NCBI GenBank assembly: GCA_022826515.1
Contig: JAJDUT010000012.1
Span: forward strand, 1-57,631
Direction of reading: 5' to 3'
From: Candidatus Latescibacterota bacterium
GTDB taxonomy: Bacteria > Latescibacterota > UBA2968 > UBA8231
DNA: 57,631 bases
This document shows, in pieces, positions 36,577 to 46,491 of this stretch. The position numbers and the translations under genes were made by a program. Position 1 is the first letter of the stretch, and each line of letters starts with the position of its first letter. The notes under the pieces were generated by a model, which ran no database searches, was not told the DNA's origin, and was given only the letters and a program-made list of their open reading frames with translations.

Positions 36577-37818
36577 GTGAAAGTTACTGAGATAGAAGTC
36601 CACGAAATCAGCCTAGAGTACCAAGACTGGATCGCCTATCCGGTCAGCCACTACCAAGGCGTGACTCGGCGCACGGTGTACGTAGCCCACACCGATACCG
36701 GCCTGATCGGCCTCGGCGAGAGCGGCCGCACCGAGCCGCAGGAAGTAATCGACCAGTATGTGGGCAGTAATCCCTTCGAATGGATGGGCGACGAAGTCTC
36801 CATCGGGCTAGGCACGGCCATGTACGATTTGATGGGCCAAGCCGCAGGCGTGCCGGTGTACAAGCTCTTCGGCCAGAAGTACCGCTCGTGGGTGCCGGTA
36901 GGCAGTTGGACTGTGTCGAGCGCCCCCAGCCACATGGCCGAGGCCGTAGAGAACTACGCCGCCCAGGGTTACACTTGGCTCAAGTTCCACCTGTCGCCCT
37001 TTGAGAACGTCTTCGACCAGACCGAGGCCATGCAGGCCGTGGCTCCGCCCGGATTCAAGATCCACTACGATTTCACCGGCGGCGGCACCGATGACTACAT
37101 GCCGGATCTGCTGGCTAGGTTGGCCCAGTATCCCATCGCCGGCTGCTTTGAAGACTCGATCAATGTCGGCGACACCTTGGCGTCGATTGACTTACGCCGG
37201 CGCATTCCCCTGCCCATCGTGCGCCATCAAGCGCCGCTGAATGCCACGTACGAGGTGCTAATGGGGGCGGGAGACGTGTACATGCGCGGCCACCAGAAAT
37301 TTGGCGATGCGATCCGCGCCGCCGGTCTGTTCGCCGCTGGCAATATACCGTTCATGCTGCAAAACGTGGGCGGCACGATCACCCGGGCCATGGTTTGCCA
37401 CATGATGGCGACCTTTCCCTCGGCCACCTTCCACTTTATCGACAGCAGCGAAATTCTCAAAGACGAGGTGGTGCGCGAGCGTCTAGAGCCGATCAATGGA
37501 CTCATTCGAGTGCCGGAAAAACCGGGCTTGGGGTTGACCTTGGACCGCGACGAATTGGAGCGGCTAGCGAACCGGGAATTGCCGCCGATCAATCCGTGGA
37601 TCGTCAAATCGCAATTCGCCAATGGGACGCGGATGTACAATAGATACGATCCCCTGACGACGCGCCATTTCCTGATCCGGCCCGACTGGACCCGGGGCGG
37701 GATGCCCCACAGCTACGCCGCGCCGATTGAGACCGAGTACTGGGACGACGACGGGACGCCTGAGTTTGCTCAGATGATGGCGCGCTTGGTGGACGAGGGG
37801 ACGGTGTTGGAGCGATGA
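36577..37818 (+). CDS. Mandelate racemase/muconate lactonizing enzyme-family (enolase superfamily) dehydratase-like
   Basis: 413 residues from a GTG start behind AGGAGGCG. N-terminal capping domain, then the barrel with 'YTWLKFHLSPF' (Lys-x-His), 'KIHYDFTGGGT' (Asp ligand) and 'AGCFEDSIN' (Glu ligand). The third metal ligand position reads 'IVRHQAPL', unlike the usual Asp/Glu. Members abstract a proton alpha to a carboxylate of sugar acids. Next to a TIM-barrel protein on the other strand (8 bp apart, convergent). Confidence 0.85.
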   Translation: MKVTEIEVHEISLEYQDWIAYPVSHYQGVTRRTVYVAHTDTGLIGLGESGRTEPQEVIDQYVGSNPFEWMGDEVSIGLGTAMYDLMGQAAGVPVYKLFGQKYRSWVPVGSWTVSSAPSHMAEAVENYAAQGYTWLKFHLSPFENVFDQTEAMQAVAPPGFKIHYDFTGGGTDDYMPDLLARLAQYPIAGCFEDSINVGDTLASIDLRRRIPLPIVRHQAPLNATYEVLMGAGDVYMRGHQKFGDAIRAAGLFAAGNIPFMLQNVGGTITRAMVCHMMATFPSATFHFIDSSEILKDEVVRERLEPINGLIRVPEKPGLGLTLDRDELERLANRELPPINPWIVKSQFANGTRMYNRYDPLTTRHFLIRPDWTRGGMPHSYAAPIETEYWDDDGTPEFAQMMARLVDEGTVLER

Positions 37819-37825
37819 GCGGTTG

Positions 37826-39397
37826 TCAGGACCGGTGTTGGTAGGGTCCCAAGTCTGGATCGACATAAGCGCGATGGAAGTTCCTACCCTTCAGATACTT
37901 GGTCTCCAGCTCCACATCGGTCAGCGTACAGAAGGGATCGGCTAAATCCGCGTCGCGCTCCAACAGCGTCACTTCAATGCGGTTTTTGCCTCGCACCGGC
38001 CAGTGGGCCGCGTCCAATTTGAAAATGTGCCAGTACCCGCCCATCACCCGATAGCGCGGGCCGTCCATGTTGTAGAGCGAATTGATCTTGCGCCGCAGGT
38101 CGTCGGGCAGGATTTGGCCGTTGAGCGCAAACTGAATGCGATCGGTCTCGACATTGCCGTGGATGCGGAAGCGCAGCAAAACTTCGTGGACGCGGTCGGC
38201 CTCCCCCCATTTTTGTAGATCGTCGGCAATGGTCAATTCCAATTCGACGGGTTGGTCCAGATCCAATTGGTGCGGTAGTGGATTGGGCCGACTGACCGCG
38301 GGTCCGTCTTGGGTGTTAGTGAGCAGGAAGTAGTATTTGTCCTTGGCTGCCATAATGCTGGGGTAGGGCAATTCTCTGAGCTTTTCGTAAAAGGACGCCT
38401 CGTACGGCCACAGGTGGAACCACTCGGAAACATAAAGGCCGTCAACGCCTTGATCCCAAAAATTGCAGGCCGCGGCCCGCAGCATGGACAGGGGCGCGTC
38501 GAGCAGGCGGTCGGAAAAAACCATGCCGTTTAGGGGGGCCAATAGGCGGCAGGGCGTCCCTTGGGTGAGGCCGAGGAATTCGGCGAAGTCGGCCTGCATT
38601 TTCAGGCGGTAGTTCTCGCCGAAATTTTCCGCGACGATCACATCGACCAGACCCCGTTTGACCCACTCCTCCGGGTCGAGTCCGGCGCGGGCGCAATCTT
38701 CCAAGCGGTCGGGAATATGCACCACCAGCTCTTTGTCGGTGCCGCTTCGTTTCACCGCTTCGTGGACGCGGCCGATCCAGTCGGTCATCAGGGCGCGGCC
38801 AGCGTCAATTTCGTTGGGGTGGAAGAAATAGGGCATTTGGTTGAGCTGTAGTTCAAAGCCATCGGATGGATACTCGCCCATCACTTCTTCGACAATGGCA
38901 AAGCGCTCGTCGCGGACCGCTGGGTGCTTGAAGTCGAGGCCGTCTAAGCCGGGGTAGTCCGGGTCGAGATCGCCTGCCGCGCCAATTTCGAGGTGCTGGT
39001 TCTCAATGCGGAAATTGGAGCAGCGAACCGAGGTGTGGTCAACGCCGCCGCGTTGTACGATCAGGAGGGGATAAACCTGAATGCCCAACTCGTGGGCCCG
39101 GTCGCAGACCAAGCGCAAGGGATCGTGGCCAGCATCGATGAGGGACTTGGCGTTTTGCCAAGCGCGGCGAAAGACGTAGTGATCCCAGACCTCGACGTTG
39201 TGCCCCATCAACTCGCTGGCCTGAGTGTCGTGCAGCATGGTGCGGCCCTCGCCCAAGCAGAAGGCGATGGCTTCGACCGTGGTGCCAGCCAATTCATCGA
39301 CCAAGGCGATGTATTCCTCGGGAGCCATGGGCGGCTCGTAGCGGTAGATGTGGGGATGCCGGCCGTCGTGGTAGTACATGATTTTGGGTTGGTTCAT
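37826..39397 (-). CDS. Glycosyl-hydrolase-like TIM-barrel protein, paralogue of the gene at 28076
   Basis: 523 residues. Barrel pieces 'AHELGIQVYPLLIVQRGG' near 107, 'DGFELQLNQMPYFFHPNE' near 186, 'RGLVDVIVAENFGENYRLK' near 257 and 'GVDGLYVSEWFHLWPYE' near 330, then a beta-sandwich with 'LTIADDLQKWGEADRVHEVLLRFRIHG'. No signal peptide. Start ATG preceded by AAAGGATCGC. Probably acts on a glycoside; no catalytic residues assigned with certainty. Confidence 0.7.
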   Translation of the reverse strand: MNQPKIMYYHDGRHPHIYRYEPPMAPEEYIALVDELAGTTVEAIAFCLGEGRTMLHDTQASELMGHNVEVWDHYVFRRAWQNAKSLIDAGHDPLRLVCDRAHELGIQVYPLLIVQRGGVDHTSVRCSNFRIENQHLEIGAAGDLDPDYPGLDGLDFKHPAVRDERFAIVEEVMGEYPSDGFELQLNQMPYFFHPNEIDAGRALMTDWIGRVHEAVKRSGTDKELVVHIPDRLEDCARAGLDPEEWVKRGLVDVIVAENFGENYRLKMQADFAEFLGLTQGTPCRLLAPLNGMVFSDRLLDAPLSMLRAAACNFWDQGVDGLYVSEWFHLWPYEASFYEKLRELPYPSIMAAKDKYYFLLTNTQDGPAVSRPNPLPHQLDLDQPVELELTIADDLQKWGEADRVHEVLLRFRIHGNVETDRIQFALNGQILPDDLRRKINSLYNMDGPRYRVMGGYWHIFKLDAAHWPVRGKNRIEVTLLERDADLADPFCTLTDVELETKYLKGRNFHRAYVDPDLGPYQHRS

Positions 39398-39555
39398 GGC
39401 GCGATCCTTTTTGTTGTTGATGCCCTGCCTCGCGTGGATGAGGACGGCCTTGGATCTTTTTGACGTACAGTTTTGGGACCATATTATAGGGCCCCTCTCA
39501 GGTGCGTACAGTACCTGTGCCCCAATTTAACATTTTGACGAGGAGTGAAACGCGG

Positions 39556-40245
39556 ATGAGACGGCATGCGATCATACTATTGTCCTTGATGTTTCTTGGT
39601 TCTTGTGGTGAAAGTCCAACCGCGTCCAATCCCGTCGCGCCCAACAAGAATCTCGTCGGTACGTGGGTTCTCGACGATACCGACATGATCGACATCATGA
39701 TCGCAGGCTTGCGCACTCAAAGAGGAAAGGAACTCTTCCGCGAATACTTACGCTTCCAGATAGATGAGGAATACATACGCGAAGACGCAAGTAAACACCT
39801 ACGCGATCAGGGAGTTGATCGAGCCACTATAGACGAGATTATAGATGAGATGATCAACGAGATAGATATAGACGAGATAATCAACCAATATATAGACGAG
39901 ATGATCAACCATAGAGATGAGTGGCACACCGCTTGGATGGCTGATCTCCGATTTCGACCGACTATTAGATTCAACGCCGACGGATCGTGGGAGGACAACT
40001 CGGGCGAAGGTGGCACATGGCGAGTTGAAAGTAATTCCTTAATCTTCGTTGAGGATGGCGATGAAGAAAGTATTAAGTATTTTGTCGATGGCGATGATCT
40101 CACCCTAATTTTTTCGTCCGAACCGTTTCTGGAGACGGTCCGTAATGATGAAGACTTAACCAATGAAGAGGTCGCATTATTCCGATTCCTAGAGGCTGTC
40201 TTTGATGAGGACACTAACATTCGCTTTTTATATAAGCGCAAATAG
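39556..40245 (+). CDS. Putative lipoprotein with lipocalin-like domain
   Basis: 229 residues from the ATG with GAGGAG upstream. Lipobox LGSC (Cys17). 'NKNLVGTWVLDD' begins a lipocalin-type beta domain that resumes at 'FRPTIRFNADGSWEDNSGEGGTWRVESN'. An inserted acidic, helix-like low-complexity stretch, 'IDEIIDEMINEIDIDEIINQY', lies near 112-132. AT-richer than neighbours. Function unknown; outer-membrane or periplasmic surface. Confidence 0.7.
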   Translation: MRRHAIILLSLMFLGSCGESPTASNPVAPNKNLVGTWVLDDTDMIDIMIAGLRTQRGKELFREYLRFQIDEEYIREDASKHLRDQGVDRATIDEIIDEMINEIDIDEIINQYIDEMINHRDEWHTAWMADLRFRPTIRFNADGSWEDNSGEGGTWRVESNSLIFVEDGDEESIKYFVDGDDLTLIFSSEPFLETVRNDEDLTNEEVALFRFLEAVFDEDTNIRFLYKRK

Positions 40246-40288
40246 TTGACTACAACCGCATCGGCTCTATCTAACAACACCTTGAGTA

Positions 40289-41350
40289 ACTGACATTACG
40301 CGGCGACCCTACTCATCGGCGTCTAACAGGTTGCTAAAGGCTCCGAGGTTGGGCATCTGTATAGCCGCCCGAAACAACTGCTTGAGTCGCTGCACATCGT
40401 CAATGGCCCCAATGCGAGCGGCCAACGGATCCGATGCGGCTAGCCCAAAGCGAATCTCTAACACGTCGAGCAGATATTCAACGGCGCGTTCTCTGCTACC
40501 TTGCTCAATACCCTGCTTTATGCCCTTTTCCGTGAAATACTGCACTACCGACGATTCGTACATGGTCTCCTCCGAAATGATGGTCATAATCGTCTCTAAG
40601 TTATACACCAACCCGCTCAAAATGGCAAGATCGGCCAAGTAATTGGCCTTGAGGGTCTCGTCCATCGGTACTGCTTGCGCCCGGTTTACGCACTGGCGCA
40701 ACCACGCCTCGGCCTCCATACCCGCTGGCTGTTGCATCAACGGTGCAAACGGAATTAAGCCCGAATGCGCCGCGTCGAGTATGCGTTGTCCGTCTAGTTG
40801 ACTCAGCCGAATCACTTGGTATTGCACCAACACGCGGAAGCCGTGCCGCTCTTGAAGATAGTATCCCGGATCATTCCGGCCGGCGTCGGGACGCAGATAG
40901 AGGATGCTGGAGTAGGTCGGTAGGCCGTAGCGCTCGATCAGGTAGCCGATGTAGCCGGCCATGCGCCGTGGCATGGGCGGATCGGTGCTATCGGTGGTTT
41001 GAAACTCGTGATGCACCAACACCTCCTCACCGCCGACGCGCACGCGGAGGAGGCTATCGGTGCGGCGGACCGTAGGTTGCTCGGTATCGAGTACCTCGAC
41101 GACTTCGATATCGTCGCGCTGGAGGGCGAAGCGGGCGAAATCGTAGGGGTAGGTGTGGATGAGATGTTTGGCGATGGTATCGAATTCGGCCATGAGCCCT
41201 GCCTTGGGTTGCGGGTGCGGTGGTATCCGCAACGGGCAAGAATCGTGCCACGGCGGCGGCTCAGAGAGCAGGAGGGGATCGGAGGCGCTGGAGTGTAGCG
41301 GAAAGGTTACAGGGATGGGAAGTTAGGGACAAAAGCTGCGTAACGTCAGT
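40289..41350. mobile_element. IS-like inverted repeats flanking the Rpn-type gene
   Basis: ACTGACATTACGCGGC at 40289-40304 and GCTGCGTAACGTCAGT at 41335-41350 are inverted copies (14 of 16). They share the core GCGTAAyrTCAGT with the right end of the IS4-like transposase at the window start (CTGCGTAACATCAGT) and with 54985-54999. They frame a gene without a transposase, as a passenger element would. No target duplication was recognised. Confidence 0.4.
40309..41193 (-). CDS. Rpn/YhgA-like PD-(D/E)XK nuclease family protein
   Basis: 294 residues from 'MAEFDTIAKHLI'; a 13-codon longer frame lacks support. 'TDSLLRVRVGGEEVLVHHEFQTTDS' holds the D-(E)x(Q) nuclease core, and 'MPRRMAGYIGYLIERYGLPTYSSILYLRP' is family-typical. 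Such proteins are recombination-promoting nucleases, often multicopy and annotated as putative transposases. It lies between IS-like inverted repeats. Confidence 0.8.
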   Translation of the reverse strand: MAEFDTIAKHLIHTYPYDFARFALQRDDIEVVEVLDTEQPTVRRTDSLLRVRVGGEEVLVHHEFQTTDSTDPPMPRRMAGYIGYLIERYGLPTYSSILYLRPDAGRNDPGYYLQERHGFRVLVQYQVIRLSQLDGQRILDAAHSGLIPFAPLMQQPAGMEAEAWLRQCVNRAQAVPMDETLKANYLADLAILSGLVYNLETIMTIISEETMYESSVVQYFTEKGIKQGIEQGSRERAVEYLLDVLEIRFGLAASDPLAARIGAIDDVQRLKQLFRAAIQMPNLGAFSNLLDADE

Positions 41351-41406
41351 GAGTAATCCGGGCTGTTTTGTAGAGTTGGTGAACTTAGAAGAAACGGGCC
41401 GACCCC

Positions 41407-42280
41407 TCAACGGACCTCCACGCCCACCTTTTGCGCCAACTCGTGAATGTAACTGTGCGCCCGCGTGTTTTCCCAGTCCGTGTCGGGGTAGTTGACGTAC
41501 ACCGGCGAGGCAACCGTGCCCGAAACGCCGACATCTCGGTAGTGCTCTATGGTGAGCAGCACGTCCGCGTCCAATGCACCCAAACGTCTCAGATAGGTCT
41601 CGTAGTCGAGTTGGCCCATTCCCAAGGGCACTTCGTCGAGTTTGGTCACCCAGTGGGAAGTATCCAAAGACACATCCTTGGCGTGGGCCGCGATAATGTC
41701 CGGGCCTAGCAAATCGAAGGCGTAGTCGAGAAAGGCCGTAGTATTGTAATAGGTCCGGTGGGTAGTCATATTGACCGGGTCGAGGATCACCTTGAACCTC
41801 GGCGAGGCCACGTCGTCGAGCAGGCGGCGCAGTTGCGCGGGCGCATCGAGCGGGCCGCGATTGCCGGGGTGGACGCCCAAATCGACGCCTAGGTTCTCGG
41901 CCTCAGCCGCCACTTCAGCCATGCCCTGTACCAGTCGGAGCCAGACCTCATCGGCCCACAAGTCTCCTTCTTCGGGACCATTGGCAATGACGCTGACGCC
42001 GACGCAGTGGGCGTTGAGAGCACGGGCGTGGGACAGGGATTCGCTGGCTTCTCGGCGAATATCGGGATCGTAGAGGCCAGCCACAGTGGTACAGGGTAAC
42101 TTCGCCGATAAAGCAGCCCTGCGCTTCGACTGCGTCTCGGCACCGCTGCAACTGTTCTGGGTGCCAATCGTGCGCGGCGATATGGCCGAGTCCTTTGACG
42201 CCTATACGAGCTAGGCGCTGCAAGGTGCTGTCGATGTTGTCGGGGTTGACGCCGCTCCAGAATCCCACGCCCAAGCGCAT
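41407..42280 (-). pseudogene. Sugar phosphate isomerase/epimerase with frameshift
   Basis: The start MRLGVGFWSG at 42280 has GGGAG upstream and runs about 65 codons ('GEVTLYHCG'). Then the frame must shift by +1 near 42085 to continue as 'AGLYDPDIRREASESLSHARALN' to the stop at 41407. The second part holds the metal strands 'DLGVHPGNRG', 'KVILDPVNM', 'AAHAKDVS' and a late 'TIEHYRD'. Together they match a full TIM-barrel epimerase. A real lesion or a sequencing error; not separable here. Confidence 0.8.
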
Positions 42281-42543
42281 AGTTGTACTCCCTGTTGGAA
42301 TTGGGCCTAATATTGGGTGATTGACAGTCGGGGACAAGCCGGGTGGGGGAGCGCCTATTTGCTTCCAGTGCGACTGCGACCAAGAGATCGCGGCGTTTGA
42401 CTTTCTGCGCGAAAATATCTTGAATACCGGATTGCCCTCAGCGCACTAGATGCTCTGCGGACAATGGGTAGCCTGCGTGGTTGCCCAACATCTAGGAACT
42501 ATCGCACCAAAAAATCCAGCTCAGAAAAGGAGGATTGAATCCC

Positions 42544-43383
42544 ATGAGCGAGTCGAAGAGCGATGCAACATATACGATGGGACGCACCCAAGGGGAGGAA
42601 GAGCGTCTGATTCAGCAGTCGCAACTGTACGACGCTGTGACGCGGCGCTTTTTTACAGAAGCGGGCATCAGCAGCGGGATGAAGGTGCTCGACATTGGCA
42701 GCGGCCCTGGAGATGTGGCTCTGACAGCCGCCGAGTTGGTCGGTCCAGAAGGGGCCGTCGTGGGCGTGGATGTAAATCCGGAGATTCTCGAAACGGCGCG
42801 GGCACGGGCGCAGGCGGCTGGGTTCACCAACGTCGAATTCGTCGCGGGGGACGCCCGGACCTTGGAGTTGGGAAACGATTTCGACGCCGTAACTGGTCGG
42901 CTGGTCCTCATGTACATGGCCGATCCCGCCGACGCCTTGAAGCAGCTAGCAACTCGCTTGCGCCCGGGGGGGATCGTGGCGTTTCAGGAGGCTGATTTTA
43001 CCCCCTATCAGCAAATGCCGCACTCGCCAGATACCCCCCTCGCCAACGAACTGGTCGGTTGGGTCCTCGCAGTATTCGAGCGGTCTGGAGCGCATATCGA
43101 CATGGGCTTCAGCCTGTATCGCGCTTTCGTCGAGGCTGGCCTGCCCGAGCCGTACATGCACTGCGAGTATCCGGTCGGCGGGCCGGATGGTTGGGCTGGG
43201 TATTCATACGCGGCCAACAGCTTGCGCAGCGTCCTCCCACTCCTTGAACAGTACGGGATCACCACCGCGGAAGAACTTGACGTAGATACCCTAGCCGAGC
43301 GGATTCGGCAAGAAGTGATCGCGTCGAAACGCCCGATACGCTTAGTGCCCCACGTAACCGCTTGGGCGCAGCTTGCGAGCTAA
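42544..43383 (+). CDS. Class I SAM-dependent methyltransferase
   Basis: 279 residues from the ATG; AAAGGAGG lies 12 bases upstream. Motif I 'VLDIGSGPGDVALT', then 'VVGVDVNPEILE', 'FVAGDARTLEL' and 'FDAVTGRLVLMYMADP' are the UbiE/COQ5-like pattern. It methylates a small molecule, substrate unknown. The dehydrogenase gene starts five bases after the stop. Confidence 0.85.
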   Translation: MSESKSDATYTMGRTQGEEERLIQQSQLYDAVTRRFFTEAGISSGMKVLDIGSGPGDVALTAAELVGPEGAVVGVDVNPEILETARARAQAAGFTNVEFVAGDARTLELGNDFDAVTGRLVLMYMADPADALKQLATRLRPGGIVAFQEADFTPYQQMPHSPDTPLANELVGWVLAVFERSGAHIDMGFSLYRAFVEAGLPEPYMHCEYPVGGPDGWAGYSYAANSLRSVLPLLEQYGITTAEELDVDTLAERIRQEVIASKRPIRLVPHVTAWAQLAS

Positions 43384-43387
43384 GACC

Positions 43388-44464
43388 ATGAGCAAGTGGA
43401 AAATCGCCGGGATCAACTTCGACCATCTGCACATGGGCGACAATTTGCGCATGGCCTCTGAGCACCCAGACGTCGAAATCGTCGGCATCTGCGACGAGCA
43501 GCCCGAGCGCATGAAACAGGCGTGTGAGGATTTCGCCATTCCAGCCGACCGGGTTTTCACCGACTACCGGGAATGTCTGGAAAAGACCCAGCCCGACATC
43601 GTCCTGTTGTGCCCGGCTACCGCTGAACACGGGGCGTGGACCGAAAAGGTCGCGCCCTTCGGCGTACACATCATCATGGAAAAACCCTTCGCCGCCACCC
43701 TCGCCGAGGCGGACCAGATGCAGCGGGCCATGGCGGGGACGGGCAAGCTGTTGGCGATCAACTGGCCGCTAGCTTGGTATCCGCCGCACCGCACGGCGCG
43801 GCGGTTCATTGCCGAAGGCGAGATCGGCAAGGTGATCGAAGTCCACTACTACGACGGCAACCGAGGGCCGCTGTGGCACCTCGCCGACAAAGTGGAGCGC
43901 ACCGCCGATGTCGTCGAGCGGGAAAAGCCCACGAGTTGGTTTTACAAAAAGGCGGCGGGCGGCGGCTCTCTGCTGGACTATCTAGGGTACGGCACCACAT
44001 TGGGTACCTGGTACATGGACGGCCGGGCACCTATTGAAGTGACGGCCACCGTAGATCAGCCCCAAGGGCTCGAAGTAGATGAACACTGCATTGCGGTAGC
44101 GCGCTACGAGCGGGGCCTGTCGAAATTCGAGACGCGCTGGGGCACCTTTACCGATCCTTGGACCCTGCAACCCCAGCCCAAGTGCGGCTTTGTCATCGTC
44201 GGCAGCGAGGGCACGATCAGTTCCTACGACTACGAGGAGGTGATCCGCGTGCAGACGCGGGCGCAGCCAGCAACCGAGGAACGGCCGGTAGATGTGCTCG
44301 AACCGCCTTTCCAGAATCCCGTCCAGTACGTGATTCACTGCATTGAAGAGGACCAACCCATCGAGGGGCCGCTCTCGCCGGCACTGTGCCGCATCGGCCA
44401 ACAGATTGTCGATACTGCTTACCAGAGCGCCGCACAGAAGCGCACGTTACCGCTGATTCAATAG
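43388..44464 (+). CDS. Gfo/Idh/MocA-family oxidoreductase
   Basis: 358 residues from the ATG four bases after the methyltransferase stop. The N-terminal Rossmann fold is atypical at its start ('KIAGINFDHLHMGDNLRMA' instead of GxGxxG). 'IMEKPFAAT' at about 99 is the EKP motif. The C-terminal alpha/beta domain has 'GSLLDYLGYGTTLGTWYM'. It oxidises or isomerises a sugar using NAD(P). In a run with a second family member. Confidence 0.87.
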   Translation: MSKWKIAGINFDHLHMGDNLRMASEHPDVEIVGICDEQPERMKQACEDFAIPADRVFTDYRECLEKTQPDIVLLCPATAEHGAWTEKVAPFGVHIIMEKPFAATLAEADQMQRAMAGTGKLLAINWPLAWYPPHRTARRFIAEGEIGKVIEVHYYDGNRGPLWHLADKVERTADVVEREKPTSWFYKKAAGGGSLLDYLGYGTTLGTWYMDGRAPIEVTATVDQPQGLEVDEHCIAVARYERGLSKFETRWGTFTDPWTLQPQPKCGFVIVGSEGTISSYDYEEVIRVQTRAQPATEERPVDVLEPPFQNPVQYVIHCIEEDQPIEGPLSPALCRIGQQIVDTAYQSAAQKRTLPLIQ

Positions 44465-44467
44465 CTC

Positions 44468-45586
44468 ATGGCAGAAAGCCAAGACAGCGGCTACGGCCGA
44501 GGCAAGACTGGATCAGAAGCCGCAATACCAGCCCCAGCCTTGCCCTACCAGCCGCGCGATCCAGCGACCTATCGTCCGCAGATCGGCCTGATCGGCTGCG
44601 GCGGCATCTCCGAGATGCACTTGCGGGCCTATAAAAACGCCGGCTATGAGGTGGCGGCTCTGTGCAGCCGCGATCGGGGGCGCGTCGAGCAGCGGCAGCG
44701 GGAGTTCTACCCCGAGGCCGACACATACCTCGACTATCGGGATTTGCTCGCTCGCGACGATATCGAAGTGGTGGACGTTACGCCCCATCCGCAGGAGCGG
44801 CTGCCGATCCTCGAAGCGGCCATTGACGCGGGTAAACACGTCCTCAGCCAGAAGCCTTTTGTGCTCGACTTGGACGTGGGCGAGGCGCTCATTGCCCGGG
44901 CCGAGCGGCGCGGCGTGCAACTCGCCGTCAATCAGAATGGCCGCTGGGCACCGCATTTTAGCTACATGCGCCACGCTGTGGCCGCTAACTTGGTCGGCCA
45001 AGTGCAGAGCGTCGAGTTCGCCGTGCACTGGGACCACAACTGGATCGCTGGTTCGGCCTTTGACGCGGTGGAAGATCTGATACTCTACGACTTTGGGATG
45101 CACTGGTTCGATATGGCGGCGGTACTCTTAGGCGACGAGACGCCGCAACGAGTCCACGCTTCCGCTCGGCACACAGCCGGTCAGGACGCCAAGCCGCCGC
45201 TTTTGGCCCAAGCGGCGATTGAGTGCGCGGGCGCGCAGGCGACGATCTTCTTTAATGGCAACACTCGCCAAGGGCAACAGGACCGCACGTATCTCGTCGG
45301 CACGGAGGGCACCATAGGGGCCAGCGGCGTGGATTTGACGGAGCAAGAAGTCGTCTTGTACACCGCAGCAGGTGTGGCCCGGCCGCAGCTTGTGGGGACG
45401 TGGTTTGAGCAGGGGTTTCACGGGACCATGGCCGAACTGCTCTGCGCCGTCGAAGAGAGCCGCGAGCCTAGTAACAGTGCCCGTGCCAATCTCGCGAGTT
45501 TGGCGCTGTGTTTTGCGGCCGTGGCGAGTGCTCACCGTGGCGAGCCGGTGGTGCCGGGGGCGGTGCGGCGATTGCCCGGCCATTGA
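44468..45586 (+). CDS. Gfo/Idh/MocA-family oxidoreductase
   Basis: 372 residues with a 35-residue leader before 'IGLIGCGGISEMHL' (NAD(P)-binding GxGxxG). 'VLSQKPFVLD' is the EKP equivalent (Gln for Glu), and 'YDFGMHWFDMAAVLLG' carries the catalytic Asp/His pair. It begins three bases after the previous dehydrogenase, so the two are co-transcribed and may act on successive sugar intermediates. Confidence 0.88.
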   Translation: MAESQDSGYGRGKTGSEAAIPAPALPYQPRDPATYRPQIGLIGCGGISEMHLRAYKNAGYEVAALCSRDRGRVEQRQREFYPEADTYLDYRDLLARDDIEVVDVTPHPQERLPILEAAIDAGKHVLSQKPFVLDLDVGEALIARAERRGVQLAVNQNGRWAPHFSYMRHAVAANLVGQVQSVEFAVHWDHNWIAGSAFDAVEDLILYDFGMHWFDMAAVLLGDETPQRVHASARHTAGQDAKPPLLAQAAIECAGAQATIFFNGNTRQGQQDRTYLVGTEGTIGASGVDLTEQEVVLYTAAGVARPQLVGTWFEQGFHGTMAELLCAVEESREPSNSARANLASLALCFAAVASAHRGEPVVPGAVRRLPGH

Positions 45587-45634
45587 GCCGCCTACAACTT
45601 TGCCGACAAACGGCAATCCGCTTGGAGGTTTTCT

Positions 45635-46483
45635 ATGGATACAACCTGCCTGCAATATACTTTGACCGAGGAGGAGCGCCGTCAGTTTGAGGAGGACGGC
45701 TTCTTCATCGTCCGCGATGTGCTGCCCTTGGATTTGGTAGCCCAGCTCATTCCCATCGTCGATCGCCTCGACGCCGAGGCCCGGCGGCAAAAGGGGCTGG
45801 AAAAGCACCAGATGCACAACTTTTTCGACTTTATCGGCAAAGACGAACTCTTTCTGGAGTTGCTCGACTGGCCAAAGACGTTCGCCAAGGTCTTCGGGAT
45901 TTTGGGCTGGCACATTCAGCTCTACCACTCGCACTTGATCGTCACTCCGCCTTTAGACGGCGTCGTGCCCGCGCGCAAGCGGCTGGGCTGGCACCAAGAC
46001 AGCGGGCGACTCAACATCGACATGGAGACTGAGCCCCGACCGAGGGTCTCGCTCAAGGTGGCGTACTTTCTCACGGACTGCACCGAGACCAATCGCGGCA
46101 ACTTCCACGCAGTACCCGGCTCGCACCTAAAAAACAAGCTGGAAATGCCAGCGGACGAAGACTTAGATCCAGTGGGCACAACGCCGATCCAAGTAGCGGC
46201 GGGTGACGCGGTGTTTTTCGACCGGCGCATCTGGCACGCGGCCGGCCACAACTCCTCGCCCTACGCACGCCGGGCGCTGTTTTACGGCTATAGCTACCGC
46301 TGGTTGCGGCCGCGCGACGACATGACGGTGGAGCACTTGATGGACCGCTGCGATCCGATCCGGCAGCAGCTATTAGGTGCTGGTCCGAGCGGCGGGCACG
46401 GCTACACCTCGCCGAAGGAAGAAGACGTGCCGCTGAAAGCGTGGATCCGCGAGCATTTGGGTGACGAAGCGGTGGTGGAGTAA
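45635..46483 (+). CDS. PhyH-family Fe(II)/2-oxoglutarate oxygenase
   Basis: 282 residues; GGAGG precedes the ATG at ideal spacing. H120 and D122 ('LGWHQDSG') and H201 ('IWHAAGHN') form the iron triad; 'NFHAVPGSHLKNKL' near 156. Same strand as and 48 bp after the two dehydrogenases. A remnant of the RNA polymerase-like gene begins 8 bp after its stop on the other strand. Confidence 0.9.
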   Translation: MDTTCLQYTLTEEERRQFEEDGFFIVRDVLPLDLVAQLIPIVDRLDAEARRQKGLEKHQMHNFFDFIGKDELFLELLDWPKTFAKVFGILGWHIQLYHSHLIVTPPLDGVVPARKRLGWHQDSGRLNIDMETEPRPRVSLKVAYFLTDCTETNRGNFHAVPGSHLKNKLEMPADEDLDPVGTTPIQVAAGDAVFFDRRIWHAAGHNSSPYARRALFYGYSYRWLRPRDDMTVEHLMDRCDPIRQQLLGAGPSGGHGYTSPKEEDVPLKAWIREHLGDEAVVE

Positions 46484-46491
46484 AGGACCCT

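Noticed and set aside
35395..36603. 402-codon minus-strand frame opposite the RND pump
   Set aside because: Antisense shadow of membrane helices; Gln/Arg/His-rich with no motif.
42321..42449. 43-codon frame ending 'DFLRENILNTGLPSAH' as a gene
   Set aside because: Reads like a C-terminal gene remnant, but has a TTG start without SD and no recognised family.
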